Source: Hydrogenophilus thiooxidans
Lineage (GTDB): Bacteria > Pseudomonadota > Gammaproteobacteria > Burkholderiales > Rhodocyclaceae
NCBI RefSeq assembly: GCF_019049855.1
Contig: NZ_JAHLSY010000001.1
Location: 142,565 to 206,564 of the forward strand
DNA length: 64,000 nt
Reading direction: 5' to 3'
The notes below the pieces were generated by a model that was given only the letters and a program-made list of their open reading frames with translations, did no database searches and was not told where the DNA came from. Below are positions 1-8,712 of the stretch, one piece after another (the stretch's first letter is position 1; each line of letters starts with the position of its first letter). Position numbers and translations under genes: made by a program.

Positions 1-689
1 AGCACAGCGACCCCGTCTGACGCGAGCGTGGTAACGAGCGACCCTTTCTCGGCCGCCACCGCCTCGAGGCTGCCGAGCCCGGCCAGGTGGGCGCGCAGCG
101 CGTTCAACACCACCGCGACGTTGGGTTCGGCCAACCGCCCCAACGCAACGATCTCCCCGGGCTGGTTCATCGCTACTTCTACGACCGCCCCCCAATGGGC
201 CCTTTCGATTCCACAAAGCGTAAGCGGCACGCCAATGGCGTTGTTCCAGTTCCCAGGCGTCGCCCAAACCCGATCTGCGCCCCAGATCGCTGCCAATGCG
301 GACGCGAGCAACGTTTTGGTCGTCGTCTTGCCAGCGCTGCCGGTCACCGCAGCTACCACACCACCCCACTGCCGTCGCCACCACTGCCCGATCGCCCCCA
401 ACGCCGCCAGCGTATCGGGCACCAGTATGAGTCGTTCGGTAGGTACAGTCGTACGGTCACGGTGTTGCGCCCAACGCGTCGCCGAAACCACCGCAGCAAC
501 CGCCCCTTGCGCGAGCGCCGTCGTAACGAAATCGTGGCCGTCGAAGCGCGGCCCCGCTAACGCGACAAACAGTTTTCCCGCACACGCAGCGCGCGAATCG
601 GTGGTGACGCCATCGACAAAGCGATGCAGTGCGTTTGGCGGCGTTGGTGCACCGATTGCCGCGGCGATTTCAGCCAAAGATGCGTTCAT
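1..689 (-). CDS. murF: MurF, UDP-MurNAc-tripeptide:D-Ala-D-Ala ligase (partial, N-terminal part)
   Basis: Partial gene, cut by the left window edge; about 229 N-terminal codons are visible. It begins MNASLAEIAAAIG and continues with VTTDSRAACAGKLFVALAG, the usual N-terminal Mur-ligase domain that binds the UDP moiety, followed by the region reaching the ATP-binding domain. MurF adds D-Ala-D-Ala to UDP-MurNAc-tripeptide in the cytoplasm. The ATG (687-689) overlaps the murE stop as ATGA, indicating translational coupling. Identity follows from sequence style plus position directly after murE in a dcw cluster. Confidence 0.9.
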   Translation of the reverse strand, partial: MNASLAEIAAAIGAPTPPNALHRFVDGVTTDSRAACAGKLFVALAGPRFDGHDFVTTALAQGAVAAVVSATRWAQHRDRTTVPTERLILVPDTLAALGAIGQWWRRQWGGVVAAVTGSAGKTTTKTLLASALAAIWGADRVWATPGNWNNAIGVPLTLCGIERAHWGAVVEVAMNQPGEIVALGRLAEPNVAVVLNALRAHLAGLGSLEAVAAEKGSLVTTLASDGVAV

Positions 690-2386
690 CGTTGCTCCGT
701 ATGCGAAGGTGGCGCGTCAGACGGCGTCTTGGCATGACGCGCCCTCAACGCAGCGCGCGCGCATTCGTGATCGGAAAATGGGATTTTCACGCCAGCAACT
801 TCCTGATACCACTCGTGCCCTTTGCCCGCAAGCAAAATCACATCGTCTGCCGCAGCGGAAACGACCGCGAATCGAATCGCTTCGGCGCGGTCTAGCGCCA
901 CCGTGACCGCGGTTCCTGCAGGCACCCCACGCAGAATCGCGGCAGCGATCGCATCGGGCGACTCCCAGCGGGGATTGTCGCTCGTCACCACCAGACGATC
1001 GGCATAGGTTGCCGCTGCCTGCCCCATCTCCGGGCGTTTCCCGGCATCGCGATTGCCGCCCGCCCCAAAGACAACCCAGAGCGCACCGCCACGCGCCGCG
1101 GCGATGGGGCGGAGGCTCTCAAGCACTTTGGTCAACGCGTCCGGCGTATGCGCGTAATCGACGACCACCATCGGCCGTTCGGCCACCACCTCCATCCGCC
1201 CAGGCGGCGGCGCCACGTGCGCCAACGCAGCGAGCGCATCGGGCAAAGCGATTCCCTCAGCCAACAGAGCAGCCAACACCAGCGCGCCGTTTGCGATCTG
1301 AAACGCGCCCGCTGCCGGCACCTCGAGCGTTCCCGTCCGCAGAACGGGCGCGTCCCCACCCAAATGTCCGGTTCCGGCAAAACGAACGGAGACCGGAACG
1401 GTCCATCGCCCGGCTACCCATTGGGGTTCTGCCGTCAACGCAACCGTAGCCACACCGCTACCGTGCGAAGCAGCGCTACGCGTCATCAGGTGCCGAATGG
1501 TCGCTTCGGTCCCAACCCACCAAACCGTCCGGCGGGGTTCCCCCGCCGTGTGTTCGGCCTCTTGCGCTGCGGAGCTTCCCCACTGCGCGCCATAGGGATC
1601 ATCAACCCAGAAAATTTGATGGGCAAGCTCCGGGCGAAAAAGGAAACGGCGTTTCGCTTCGGCGTACGCTGCAAGCGACCCGTGGTAATCGAGATGGTCG
1701 CGCGAAAGGTGGGTAAAGATCGCCCCGTGGAACCGTACGCCGTCGAGGCGCCGCTCACAGACACCGATCGACGAAACCTCGAGGCTAGCCGCACGACAGC
1801 CCTCCTGGCGAAACTGCGCCAGCAGGGTGTGGAGCAACACCGCAGAGGGGGTGGTGAATCCCGTTGCAGTAAGCGCCCCCAACCGCCCTGCCCCCAGAGT
1901 CCCGACAACCCCAGTGGGGCGACCAAGCGCCTCCAACGTCTGCGCCAACCACTGGCTAACCGTCGTCTTCCCATTGGTGCCGGTAACCCCCCAGACCGAG
2001 AGGTGTTGAGAAGGCGCATCGTACCAGCGGTGGGCCCACTCCCCCGCCCAGCGTTGTAGCTCCGGGACGCGCCACAACAACACCTCTTTTCCGGTGTCAC
2101 TGGTAAGGATTTCGGGTTCGTCCGCCGACGCCCCCTCTGGCTTCGTTCCCGCTTCGCCACACGCCGCCGAATCGCAATCGGCAATCACCGCCGCGGCGCC
2201 CCGCCGAATGGCATCGGTCACATAGTCCCAGCCGTTTCGACCGTCGTGGCGAAACGCCAAAAAGAGACCACCGGGTTGGACCAAACGGGAGTCGCTAGCA
2301 AGGGGTGCGTTGGGAAAACGGTTGCGGCATGCGCAATAAACCGCTTCGAGCACATCAGGCCAGCAGTGGGTCGCAAACCCATTCAT
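686..2386 (-). CDS. murE: MurE, UDP-MurNAc-L-Ala-D-Glu:meso-diaminopimelate ligase
   Basis: 566 aa, somewhat longer than the usual ~490-500 because of insertions in the N-terminal third and a C-terminal tail. Seen: the Mur-ligase P-loop VTGTNGKTT, the central YHGSLAAYAEAKRRFL region, and the substrate-selecting motif DNPRWE near the C-terminus. DNPR is the form associated with meso-diaminopimelate rather than lysine, which fits a Gram-negative cell wall. It starts 9 nt after the ftsI stop and overlaps murF by ATGA. The C-terminal tail (SDAPPSHTEQR) is not conserved in the family as far as I know. Confidence 0.95.
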   Translation of the reverse strand: MNGFATHCWPDVLEAVYCACRNRFPNAPLASDSRLVQPGGLFLAFRHDGRNGWDYVTDAIRRGAAAVIADCDSAACGEAGTKPEGASADEPEILTSDTGKEVLLWRVPELQRWAGEWAHRWYDAPSQHLSVWGVTGTNGKTTVSQWLAQTLEALGRPTGVVGTLGAGRLGALTATGFTTPSAVLLHTLLAQFRQEGCRAASLEVSSIGVCERRLDGVRFHGAIFTHLSRDHLDYHGSLAAYAEAKRRFLFRPELAHQIFWVDDPYGAQWGSSAAQEAEHTAGEPRRTVWWVGTEATIRHLMTRSAASHGSGVATVALTAEPQWVAGRWTVPVSVRFAGTGHLGGDAPVLRTGTLEVPAAGAFQIANGALVLAALLAEGIALPDALAALAHVAPPPGRMEVVAERPMVVVDYAHTPDALTKVLESLRPIAAARGGALWVVFGAGGNRDAGKRPEMGQAAATYADRLVVTSDNPRWESPDAIAAAILRGVPAGTAVTVALDRAEAIRFAVVSAAADDVILLAGKGHEWYQEVAGVKIPFSDHECARAALRARHAKTPSDAPPSHTEQR

Positions 2387-2395
2387 CGATTCGAT

Positions 2396-4126
2396 TCACC
2401 CACGCGGAGCGCGCGACGCCACCACCTGTACGGGCTGGTCGGGCAAAACGCCCAATGCGGGAAGCGCTTGGCGAACGATCTCAGCAAAAGCGGGCGCAGC
2501 AACGGTTCCTCCGTAATACCCTTTCTGCGCGTTTGGCTCATCGACCATCACCGCGACGACGATTCGCGGGTCGGTCGCTGGGGCATAACCGACGAACGAC
2601 GCGACATATTTGTGCACGTACTGTCCATGTTCCACTTTACGCGCTGTCCCGGTTTTCCCCGCGGTCGTATAGCCAGCAACCTGCGCGCGCGTTCCTGTTC
2701 CCCCTACGTCCGTCACTTTTTCCAGCATCGCGCGCACGGTGCGTGCCGTACGCGCAGAGATGACGCGCTGCTGTTGTGAACACGAAGGGGGCGATTCTAA
2801 CCGAACAAACGTAATCGGCAAACGACAACCATCGTTAGCCAACGCCTGGTAGGCGCCTGCCACCTGCAAAAGCGATGCAGACATTCCGTGGCCAAAGGCC
2901 ATCGTGGCCACTTCGATCGGTTTCAAGCGCTGCGCCGGAAACAGGTGACCTGCCGTAGCCCCCGCAAATGGGATCTCAGGCCGTTCGCCAAAACCAAAGC
3001 GCCGATAGTGTTGCCAAAGCGCTTGGGGGTCCAGTTTCTGCGCGATTTTGACGACACCCACGTTCGACGATTTTTGAATCACTTCCGCTACGGTCAATAC
3101 CCTGTCGCTTGCGTGGGCGTCCCGAATCGAAAACCCAGAAACCTGGATCACGCCCCCCCGCACGTCGATCGGCGTCTCTGGACGAACCACGTTCTGCTCC
3201 AACGCCAACGCAACGAGAATCGGCTTGACCACCGATCCCGGCTCGTAACTGTCCGTAAGCGCTCGGTTTCGCACCTCGTTCCAATCGAGTTGCGCGCGCG
3301 CATCGGGATCAAAGGTGGGCCAGTTGGCCATCGCCAACACCTCGCCGCTCTTGGCGTCGATCACCACTGCCGCCCCACCCTTTGCCTGAAATTCGGTCAC
3401 GGCGTTTTTCACCGCGTTCAACGCTGCTGCCTGGATACGGAGATCCAGAGACAGAATGAGATCCTCTCCGGCCCGGACCGGCACCAGCCATTCCCCTTCG
3501 CGAATAGGTCGCCCTTGGCGATCCTGCACCAACACCTTCTTGCCAGGATGCCCCTGCAACCGTTTATTGAACCCGCGTTCCAACCCTTCCAGTCCGTTTC
3601 CGTCGATATCGGTGATGCCGACGATCGTCGCGACGAGCTCGCGGTAAGGGTAGACGCGCTTTGGCTCCGGGAGCGCCGAAACGCCGGGTATTTCGAGCGC
3701 CAATATGGTCTCAGCGGTTTGACGATCGAGATGGCGCTTCAAATAGGCAAAACGGCTTCCGCCCCGAGCGATCTGCGCTGTGATCGCATCGGGTGTCGTT
3801 GCCAACACTCGAGCGAGCGCTTCGACCTGCTCTGACGTGGCGTCTTGCCATAACTTGGGATCGACCCAGATCGAGTGGGTTTCGACCGATTGCGCTAAGA
3901 TCGTCCCGTTGCGGTCGAGCAAGCGGCCACGCGCTGCCGGTACCGTGACCACGCGCTCAAAACGCTGCTCAGCTTGCGCTTGCAAAAAATGGCGTTCGGC
4001 CGCAACCAACCACCCTGCGCGCCCGACCACCAAAGCGACGAACAACCCAAAAAGGCCCAGAACGAAGACCAAGCGGGGTAGCGGTACCGCCAAGCGAAAC
4101 GCCCCGATCGCCAGATCGTGTGTCAT
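2396..4126 (-). CDS. ftsI: FtsI (PBP3), septal peptidoglycan transpeptidase
   Basis: 576 aa from the chosen ATG at 4126, which overlaps the ftsL stop as ATGA; the frame remains open upstream but that extension lacks family character. A single N-terminal membrane anchor (PRLVFVLGLFGLFVALVVG) is followed by the pedestal domain (RGRLLDRNG) and the transpeptidase domain. The acylation motif is YEPGSVVKP, where STMK is more common, so SxxK is retained. The second motif is SSN (KSSNVG) and the third KTGT (AGKTGTARK). It cross-links septal peptidoglycan in the divisome. Gene order ftsL-ftsI-murE is standard dcw. Confidence 0.96.
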   Translation of the reverse strand: MTHDLAIGAFRLAVPLPRLVFVLGLFGLFVALVVGRAGWLVAAERHFLQAQAEQRFERVVTVPAARGRLLDRNGTILAQSVETHSIWVDPKLWQDATSEQVEALARVLATTPDAITAQIARGGSRFAYLKRHLDRQTAETILALEIPGVSALPEPKRVYPYRELVATIVGITDIDGNGLEGLERGFNKRLQGHPGKKVLVQDRQGRPIREGEWLVPVRAGEDLILSLDLRIQAAALNAVKNAVTEFQAKGGAAVVIDAKSGEVLAMANWPTFDPDARAQLDWNEVRNRALTDSYEPGSVVKPILVALALEQNVVRPETPIDVRGGVIQVSGFSIRDAHASDRVLTVAEVIQKSSNVGVVKIAQKLDPQALWQHYRRFGFGERPEIPFAGATAGHLFPAQRLKPIEVATMAFGHGMSASLLQVAGAYQALANDGCRLPITFVRLESPPSCSQQQRVISARTARTVRAMLEKVTDVGGTGTRAQVAGYTTAGKTGTARKVEHGQYVHKYVASFVGYAPATDPRIVVAVMVDEPNAQKGYYGGTVAAPAFAEIVRQALPALGVLPDQPVQVVASRAPRG

Positions 4127-4395
4127 GGTTTCTGCTCCTCCCAGCGCCGGATACGCGCTACGGCAGGGGGCGCTAACCCCATTCGTGCCGCAACCGCTTT
4201 CAGCCGCTCCGGCCGTTCCGCAGCTGCACGCGCCACTTCCAAACGCCGCCACTCACTTTCGATGCGTGCCCCCGTCGCCTTTTCCGCCTCGACCGCCCGA
4301 ACCAAACCCCTTACTTCGTGGTGCACGGTAACCACCGCAATCGCCGAGCCGATCGCAGCACCCACCAACACGCCATCCCACCAGCCTGCGCTCAT
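4123..4395 (-). CDS. ftsL: FtsL, cell division protein
   Basis: 90 aa from the ATG at 4395 (ATGA overlap with rsmH); an in-frame start further upstream is inside rsmH and less likely. Small bitopic protein with one membrane segment near the N-terminus (WWDGVLVGAAIGSAIAVVTV) followed by a periplasmic heptad-like stretch (VRAVEAEKATGARIESEW) consistent with the FtsL/FtsB coiled coil. The family is poorly conserved, so the call rests on size, topology and position between rsmH and ftsI. Confidence 0.88.
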   Translation of the reverse strand: MSAGWWDGVLVGAAIGSAIAVVTVHHEVRGLVRAVEAEKATGARIESEWRRLEVARAAAERPERLKAVAARMGLAPPAVARIRRWEEQKP

Positions 4396-5324
4396 CGCTT
4401 CTCCGCAGCACGCAATACCGCGGACCGTGCACGCGGGTTGTGCGTACATTCCGCTTCGCTTGGCGAAAGGCGTTTGACCACCCAGCGCATCGCGGGCTCG
4501 GGCCGTTCGTCCTCACGAATCGCCACGCCTGGCGGCAGCGGCGCAGGTTCGCACTGCGCGCGCAAAAACCGCTTCACGATCCGGTCCTCGAGCGAGTGAA
4601 AGCTGATCGCAACCAGCCGCCCCCCCGAAGCCAACCGCGCCGCCGCTTGCGGCAAGGCCTGCTCGATCTCTTCCAACTCACGGTTTACAAAAATCCGAAG
4701 CGCTTGGAAGGTGCGCGTCGCTGGGTGTTGCCCCGGCTCACGGCGAGGGACCGCTTTTGCCACGATCTCGGCCAACTGCCGCGTGGAAACAATGGGCGCT
4801 CGGGCGCGCGCGGCGACAATCGCCTTTGCAATCGCATGAGCAAACCGCTCTTCGCCATACTGTTGGATTACCTCCTTGATTGTGTCCCGCTCTGCTGTGG
4901 CCAACCACGCCCGCACCGGCTCGCCGCGGGTCGGGTCCATCCGCATGTCGAGCGGGGCGTCAAAGCGAAAACTCATTCCCCGCTCCGGAGTGTCGAGTTG
5001 GGGCGACGAGACGCCAAAGTCGAAAAGCACCCCATCGACCGTGGCAAGCCCCCACCAATCGAGCGCTTCTGCCAGCTGGGAAAAGGGGCGATGGGCAATC
5101 GCAAACCGCTGGTCTGCTTTCGCCAATGCCCGACCCGCTGCCACCGCTTCGGGATCGCGATCGAGCGCCACAAGCCGCCCCTTCGCGCCCAAGCGCGCCA
5201 AAATGGCGCGGCTGTGCCCCCCTCGGCCAAAGGTCGCGTCCAGGTAACACCCGTCCGGACGCACCGCGAGCGCCTCCAGAGCTTCCCTCAGCAACACGGG
5301 TTGGTGCACTCCGTGCGCATTCAT
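4392..5324 (-). CDS. rsmH: RsmH (MraW), 16S rRNA N4-methyltransferase of C1402
   Basis: 310 aa from ATG 5324 (MNAHGVHQPVLL), the start that gives the conserved N-terminus HQPVLLREALEAL and an ATGA overlap with mraZ. Seen: SAM-binding DATFGRGGHS, the DFGVSSPQLD motif and the C-terminal SFHSLEDRIVKRF motif, all typical of the family. It methylates N4 of C1402 in 16S rRNA using S-adenosylmethionine. Together with rsmI at 7804-8700, which makes the 2'-O-methylation of the same nucleotide, both modifying enzymes for C1402 are within 4 kb. Confidence 0.96.
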   Translation of the reverse strand: MNAHGVHQPVLLREALEALAVRPDGCYLDATFGRGGHSRAILARLGAKGRLVALDRDPEAVAAGRALAKADQRFAIAHRPFSQLAEALDWWGLATVDGVLFDFGVSSPQLDTPERGMSFRFDAPLDMRMDPTRGEPVRAWLATAERDTIKEVIQQYGEERFAHAIAKAIVAARARAPIVSTRQLAEIVAKAVPRREPGQHPATRTFQALRIFVNRELEEIEQALPQAAARLASGGRLVAISFHSLEDRIVKRFLRAQCEPAPLPPGVAIREDERPEPAMRWVVKRLSPSEAECTHNPRARSAVLRAAEKR

Positions 5325-5764
5325 AAAGCCAACCCTTGGAATGGCTCGGGGAGGTCGGCAAAGGAGAGCGACCGCATCGCCTCTTGCTGTTTCGCCCAAC
5401 CGGCTTCAGACCAAAGCTCGAGATGACTCCCTTGCCCAACCAACCACACGTTCTTTTCCAACTCGGCCCATTGCCGCAACGATGGCGCCAACAACACCCG
5501 GCCCGCGCCATCGAGCGTCTGCTCTTCGGCAAACCCTACCAACAGCCGCTTCAACGCTGCGGCACGCGGATCGAGCCCAGGCATGCGAACGATCTCGTCG
5601 CGAATCGGCTGCCAAACCGATTGCGGATAGAGCACGACACAGCGGTGGGGATGCGCGGTCAGCACCAGTGGGGCTCCGTCTGGGCAGAGCAGTTCGCGGT
5701 GCCGCTGCGGGATCGTCATCCGCCCTTTCGCATCGAGTGTGAGCGCCACCGCGCCTTGAAACAT
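5321..5764 (-). CDS. mraZ: MraZ, dcw-cluster transcriptional regulator
   Basis: 147 aa, normal length. Two AbrB-like repeats are visible: FQGAVALTLDAKGRMTIPQRHRE at the N-terminus and a second DGAGRVLLAPSLRQWA around residues 85-105; the D-x-K/A-G-R signature occurs in both. MraZ binds direct repeats ahead of its own gene and controls the division cluster. Exactly such repeats lie at 5771-5814. RBS GGAG sits 5 nt before the ATG and overlaps the start-proximal MraZ box. Confidence 0.96.
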   Translation of the reverse strand: MFQGAVALTLDAKGRMTIPQRHRELLCPDGAPLVLTAHPHRCVVLYPQSVWQPIRDEIVRMPGLDPRAAALKRLLVGFAEEQTLDGAGRVLLAPSLRQWAELEKNVWLVGQGSHLELWSEAGWAKQQEAMRSLSFADLPEPFQGLAL

Positions 5765-5770
5765 ATTGCT

Positions 5771-5814
5771 CCACCCAAACCCCTTTTACCCCACTTTTTA
5801 CCACTTACTCCCAC
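5771..5814 (-). promoter_or_regulatory. MraZ box array (10-bp periodic operator of the dcw operon)
   Basis: On the plus strand CCAC occurs at 5771, 5791, 5801 and 5811, with a degenerate CCCT at 5781, i.e. GTGG(G) on the coding strand every 10 bp in five consecutive registers. Known MraZ operators are TGGGN repeats at 10-bp spacing, so this is a clear self-regulatory site. The array starts just upstream of the RBS, so bound MraZ would cover the transcript start region. Confidence 0.88.
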
Positions 5815-5930
5815 ATAAAACTACTGAATAAATTTACACTTATAAAAAACTGGCGGACCTGTAGGGAAAAAGGGGCAATCGATTGCCGAAAAACGTGGGA
5901 CGAAAACGGGAGAAGTCAAGGAGAAGAAAC

Positions 5931-6302
5931 GGAAGCCCGCCGGTAAGCCGGGTTCTGTCGCAGGCGGCAGCACCGCCTGGGGCAGTCATTCCTCTAGGCC
6001 TGACGTCACCGCCAGGCTCGAGCGGCCAACCCGGAAGCGGCGCGAGCCACGCCATCGCTTCCCTATTCGGCCTTGCTCCGGATGGGGTTTACCGTGCCGG
6101 TCCGGTTACCCGTCCCGCGGTGGGCTCTTACCCCACCGTTTCACCCTTGCCTGATCCCGTAGAAAGGGCCATCGGCGGTCTGTTCTCTGTGGCACTTTCC
6201 GTCGCCTCACGGCGCCCGGCCGTTAGCCGGCATCCTGCTCTGCGGAGCCCGGACTTTCCTCCCCCGTCGTTGCGACGGCGGCGACTGCCCTGGCGGACTT
6301 CC
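5931..6302 (-). ncRNA. rnpB: RNase P RNA (rnpB), bacterial type A
   Basis: 372 nt on the minus strand. The 5' end GGAAGTCCGCC pairs with the 3' end GGCGGGCTTCC to form P1. The core motifs are present: GGAGGAAAGTCCGGGCTCC (near 6250-6275), CAGAGCAGGATGCCGGCTAAC, the GAGGCGACGGAAAGTGCCAC stretch, ACAGAGAACAGACCGCC, GGTAAGAGCCCACCG and the 3' conserved region ending in CAGAACCCGGCTTACCGG. This is the catalytic RNA that removes tRNA 5' leaders. A TATAAT box lies 6-12 nt ahead of the predicted 5' end. No protein-coding reading is credible here. Confidence 0.96.
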
Positions 6303-6308
6303 AAAAGT

Positions 6309-6314
6309 ATTATA
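6309..6314 (-). promoter_or_regulatory. -10 element of rnpB promoter
   Basis: Perfect TATAAT on the minus strand, seven nt upstream of the first base of the RNase P RNA fold, right after the stop codon of the lipoprotein gene. A convincing -35 element was not seen. Confidence 0.65.
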
Positions 6315-6319
6315 AAGGC

Positions 6320-6754
6320 TTACTGTGCCGCAACAAAGACCACCCGACCGTCTTTTTCTTGAAACGTTCCCACCAACGGCCCCAACGATTGCGGATTAGG
6401 GTTCGGCCAGCGCTGTACTTTGCAATCTTCGGTCGTCGCCAAATACCAACTGCCCTTTTGCTCGAGCGCCCAAAGGAGATCCCCGGCGCGATAGACCCGC
6501 ATCGACGCCATGGGGGTGCCATCTTCTTGGATGCGCCAACGGCGCTGACAGACCGGCAGGCGGCTCACCAAAACGAACTGTTCGATTGCCGCAAAGGGCA
6601 GCCGCTGCTCGCGCACCAAAATCAACGCATGCTCGCGCCCTTCGATCTGGTACGCCGTCGCCGAATTCTCACAGCCGATCAGAACGAGCGCCGCTACCCC
6701 CAAAAGAAAAGGGGTCAGCAACCGCCCCCGCAATTCATTGATGCTCCTTGCCAT
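6320..6754 (-). CDS. Small putative lipoprotein of unknown function
   Basis: 144 aa. The N-terminus carries a hydrophobic signal (LLTPFLLGVAALVLIG) ending in a lipobox-like LIGC, so it is probably lipidated and exported. The rest is soluble and includes two cysteines (VCQRRW, EDCKVQ) and a glutamine/tryptophan-rich stretch. I do not recognise the family. It overlaps the end of pyrC by 20 nt, and its stop is followed at once by the rnpB promoter. Confidence 0.7.
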   Translation of the reverse strand: MARSINELRGRLLTPFLLGVAALVLIGCENSATAYQIEGREHALILVREQRLPFAAIEQFVLVSRLPVCQRRWRIQEDGTPMASMRVYRAGDLLWALEQKGSWYLATTEDCKVQRWPNPNPQSLGPLVGTFQEKDGRVVFVAAQ

Positions 6755-7814
6755 CGCTCACCTCCACCTGCCATTCAAGCGTCTCTCCCGCTGAGAGCGG
6801 CACCAAAGGATCGTCGGGAAGATAGGGAAACGTTTGCGGTACCGTCCAGGTGCGTCGCACCAACGTCACCTGCTCGGTTGCCCGCGGGAAACCGTAGAAT
6901 GCGGCGCCAAAGCGTGCCGCGAAATCGGGCAACCGATCAAGCGCCCCCACCGACGCAAACGCTTTCGCGTAGAGCGGCAACGCCGCGTACGCCGTGTAAC
7001 AGCCTGCGCACCCACAGGCCGCCTCTTTTGTACTGCGCGCATGGGGGGCAGAATCGGTACCCAAAAAGAATTTAGGGTTGCCACTCGTAGCCGCTCGAAC
7101 GAGCGCCTGCCGATGCTGCTCCCGTTTGAGCACTGGCAAACAGTAGTAGTGAGGACGAATCCCGCCCTGGAAAATCGCGTTGCGGTTATAAAGCAGGTGG
7201 TGCGCCGTGATCGTCGCGGCAACGTTTTCTGGTGCCGCTTCGACGAACGCCACCGCTTCAGCGGTGGTGATGTGTTCGAGCACCACTTTGAGCCCTGGAA
7301 AACGGCGCACGATCGGATCCAGCACCCGCTCGATGAAAACTGCCTCACGATCAAAGAGGTCGATCTCCGGATCGGTGACTTCGCCATGCACGCAGAGCAC
7401 AATCCCGCGCGCTTCCATCCGTTCCAGAACGGGATAGACCCGCTCGATGCACCGAACGCCGCTCTCGGCATTGGTTGTTGCCCCAGCCGGATAGAGCTTC
7501 ACCGCACGAACCTGCCCCTTTGTTGCCGCTGCGCGGTCGATTTCGGCAACTGGCGTCGTTTCGGTTAAATAGAGCGTCATGATCGGCTCGAAGCGCGCTG
7601 CCGCTCCGGATAGGGCACGGACCACGGAAAGGATCCGCTCGCGGTAGGCGAGCGCTTCGGCAACCGTGGTCACAGGGGGTTTCAAATTGGGCATGATCAG
7701 CGCGCGACCAAAAACCGCCGCGGTATGGGGCACCACCGCGGCAAGAGCTGCGCCGTCGCGAACATGCAAATGCCAATCGTCAGGCCGGGGCAAAGCAAAC
7801 CGCTCAACGGTCAT
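6735..7814 (-). CDS. pyrC: Dihydroorotase, class II
   Basis: 359 aa from the ATG at 7814, preceded by AAAGGA at suitable spacing; it overlaps rsmI by 11 nt. Zinc ligands DWHLHVRDG at the N-terminus, the carboxylated lysine motif VRAVKLYPAGATTN, histidines in CVHGEV and EHIT, and the catalytic Asp in GTDSAPH are all present, giving the E. coli-type monofunctional enzyme. It closes carbamoyl aspartate to dihydroorotate in pyrimidine synthesis. Probably co-transcribed with the downstream lipoprotein gene. Confidence 0.95.
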   Translation of the reverse strand: MTVERFALPRPDDWHLHVRDGAALAAVVPHTAAVFGRALIMPNLKPPVTTVAEALAYRERILSVVRALSGAAARFEPIMTLYLTETTPVAEIDRAAATKGQVRAVKLYPAGATTNAESGVRCIERVYPVLERMEARGIVLCVHGEVTDPEIDLFDREAVFIERVLDPIVRRFPGLKVVLEHITTAEAVAFVEAAPENVAATITAHHLLYNRNAIFQGGIRPHYYCLPVLKREQHRQALVRAATSGNPKFFLGTDSAPHARSTKEAACGCAGCYTAYAALPLYAKAFASVGALDRLPDFAARFGAAFYGFPRATEQVTLVRRTWTVPQTFPYLPDDPLVPLSAGETLEWQVEVSDGKEHQ

Positions 7815-8700
7815 CGCGAATCCTTTCGTGCGCAATTACCCAATCATACAACCGGTTCTTGGAAATCTGGAAAAGTTCAGCGGCCCAGCGGACCGCCTCC
7901 GAACGCGCCACGCCCGCTGCAAGGAACCGTTCGCACCAGGCCCGCGCGTTCGCCGTACGTTCGGAGTCGTCGTTCGCCGGTGGAACGACCAAAACGAATT
8001 CACCATGCTTGCGCTCACGCCGTGCCGCCAGCCACGCTTGGGCCTCGGTTACGGTTCCGCGAAAACTCTCTTCAAAACGCTTGGTCATCTCCCGTGCGAC
8101 GAACACGGGATGGTTCGCCCCGAGCGTAGCAGCGAAATCGGCAAGCGCTTCGTCGATCCGGTGGGGCGTTTCGAACCAGACCGTAGGCAGATCCCCTGTG
8201 GCCGCTTCGCGGATTGCGGCACGGCGCTGCGCCGCTTTTGCCGGCAAAAAACCGCGAAAAGCAAAACCCGTCTCCCCCCACCCCGAAATCGAGATCGCTG
8301 CGGTCACCGCGCTGGGGCCTGGAATCGCCACCACCGGAAACCCTTGCTCGCGCACCATGGCAACCACCTTGACACCGGGGTCAGAAACGGCAGGGGTCCC
8401 CGCGTCACTTACCAACGCCCAGTGCTCGCCAGCGGCAAGGCGCGCACACAAAAGCGCCGCGGCGCTGCGCTCGTTGTGGGCGTGTAGCGCAACGAGCGGC
8501 GTGCGAATCCCCCAACTTTCCAACAACCGCGCCGTGACGCGCGTATCTTCTGCCGCGATCCCCGCTACCCCCGAAAGCACCGCCAATGCGCGCACAGAGA
8601 GGTCGAACCGGTTGCCAAGCGGGGTTGCGACTACGTACAATGCAGCCGTCGGCAACCGCCATGAGGCCTCCTCCGCCAACGCACGCCAATCCGCTTGCAT
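7804..8700 (-). CDS. rsmI: RsmI, 16S rRNA 2'-O-methyltransferase of C1402
   Basis: 298 aa from ATG 8700 (MQADWRALAEE); an upstream in-frame extension would cross the divergent yraN gene and has no family likeness. Seen: YVVATPLGNRFDLSVRAL, AEDTRVTARLL, LVSDAGTPAVSDPG and PGPSAVTAAIS, the tetrapyrrole-methylase-fold signatures of RsmI. The C-terminus (ARSEAVRWAAELFQISKNRL) is the small helical domain found in this family. It 2'-O-methylates C1402 of 16S rRNA. It is divergent from yraN-diaA-dolP, a widely conserved arrangement in proteobacteria. Confidence 0.95.
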   Translation of the reverse strand: MQADWRALAEEASWRLPTAALYVVATPLGNRFDLSVRALAVLSGVAGIAAEDTRVTARLLESWGIRTPLVALHAHNERSAAALLCARLAAGEHWALVSDAGTPAVSDPGVKVVAMVREQGFPVVAIPGPSAVTAAISISGWGETGFAFRGFLPAKAAQRRAAIREAATGDLPTVWFETPHRIDEALADFAATLGANHPVFVAREMTKRFEESFRGTVTEAQAWLAARRERKHGEFVLVVPPANDDSERTANARAWCERFLAAGVARSEAVRWAAELFQISKNRLYDWVIAHERIRDDR

Positions 8701-8712
8701 CTTTACCCCCCT

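Noticed and set aside
5883..6362. A 159-codon plus-strand frame
   Set aside because: It runs over the RNase P RNA gene, whose secondary structure and conserved motifs explain the sequence.
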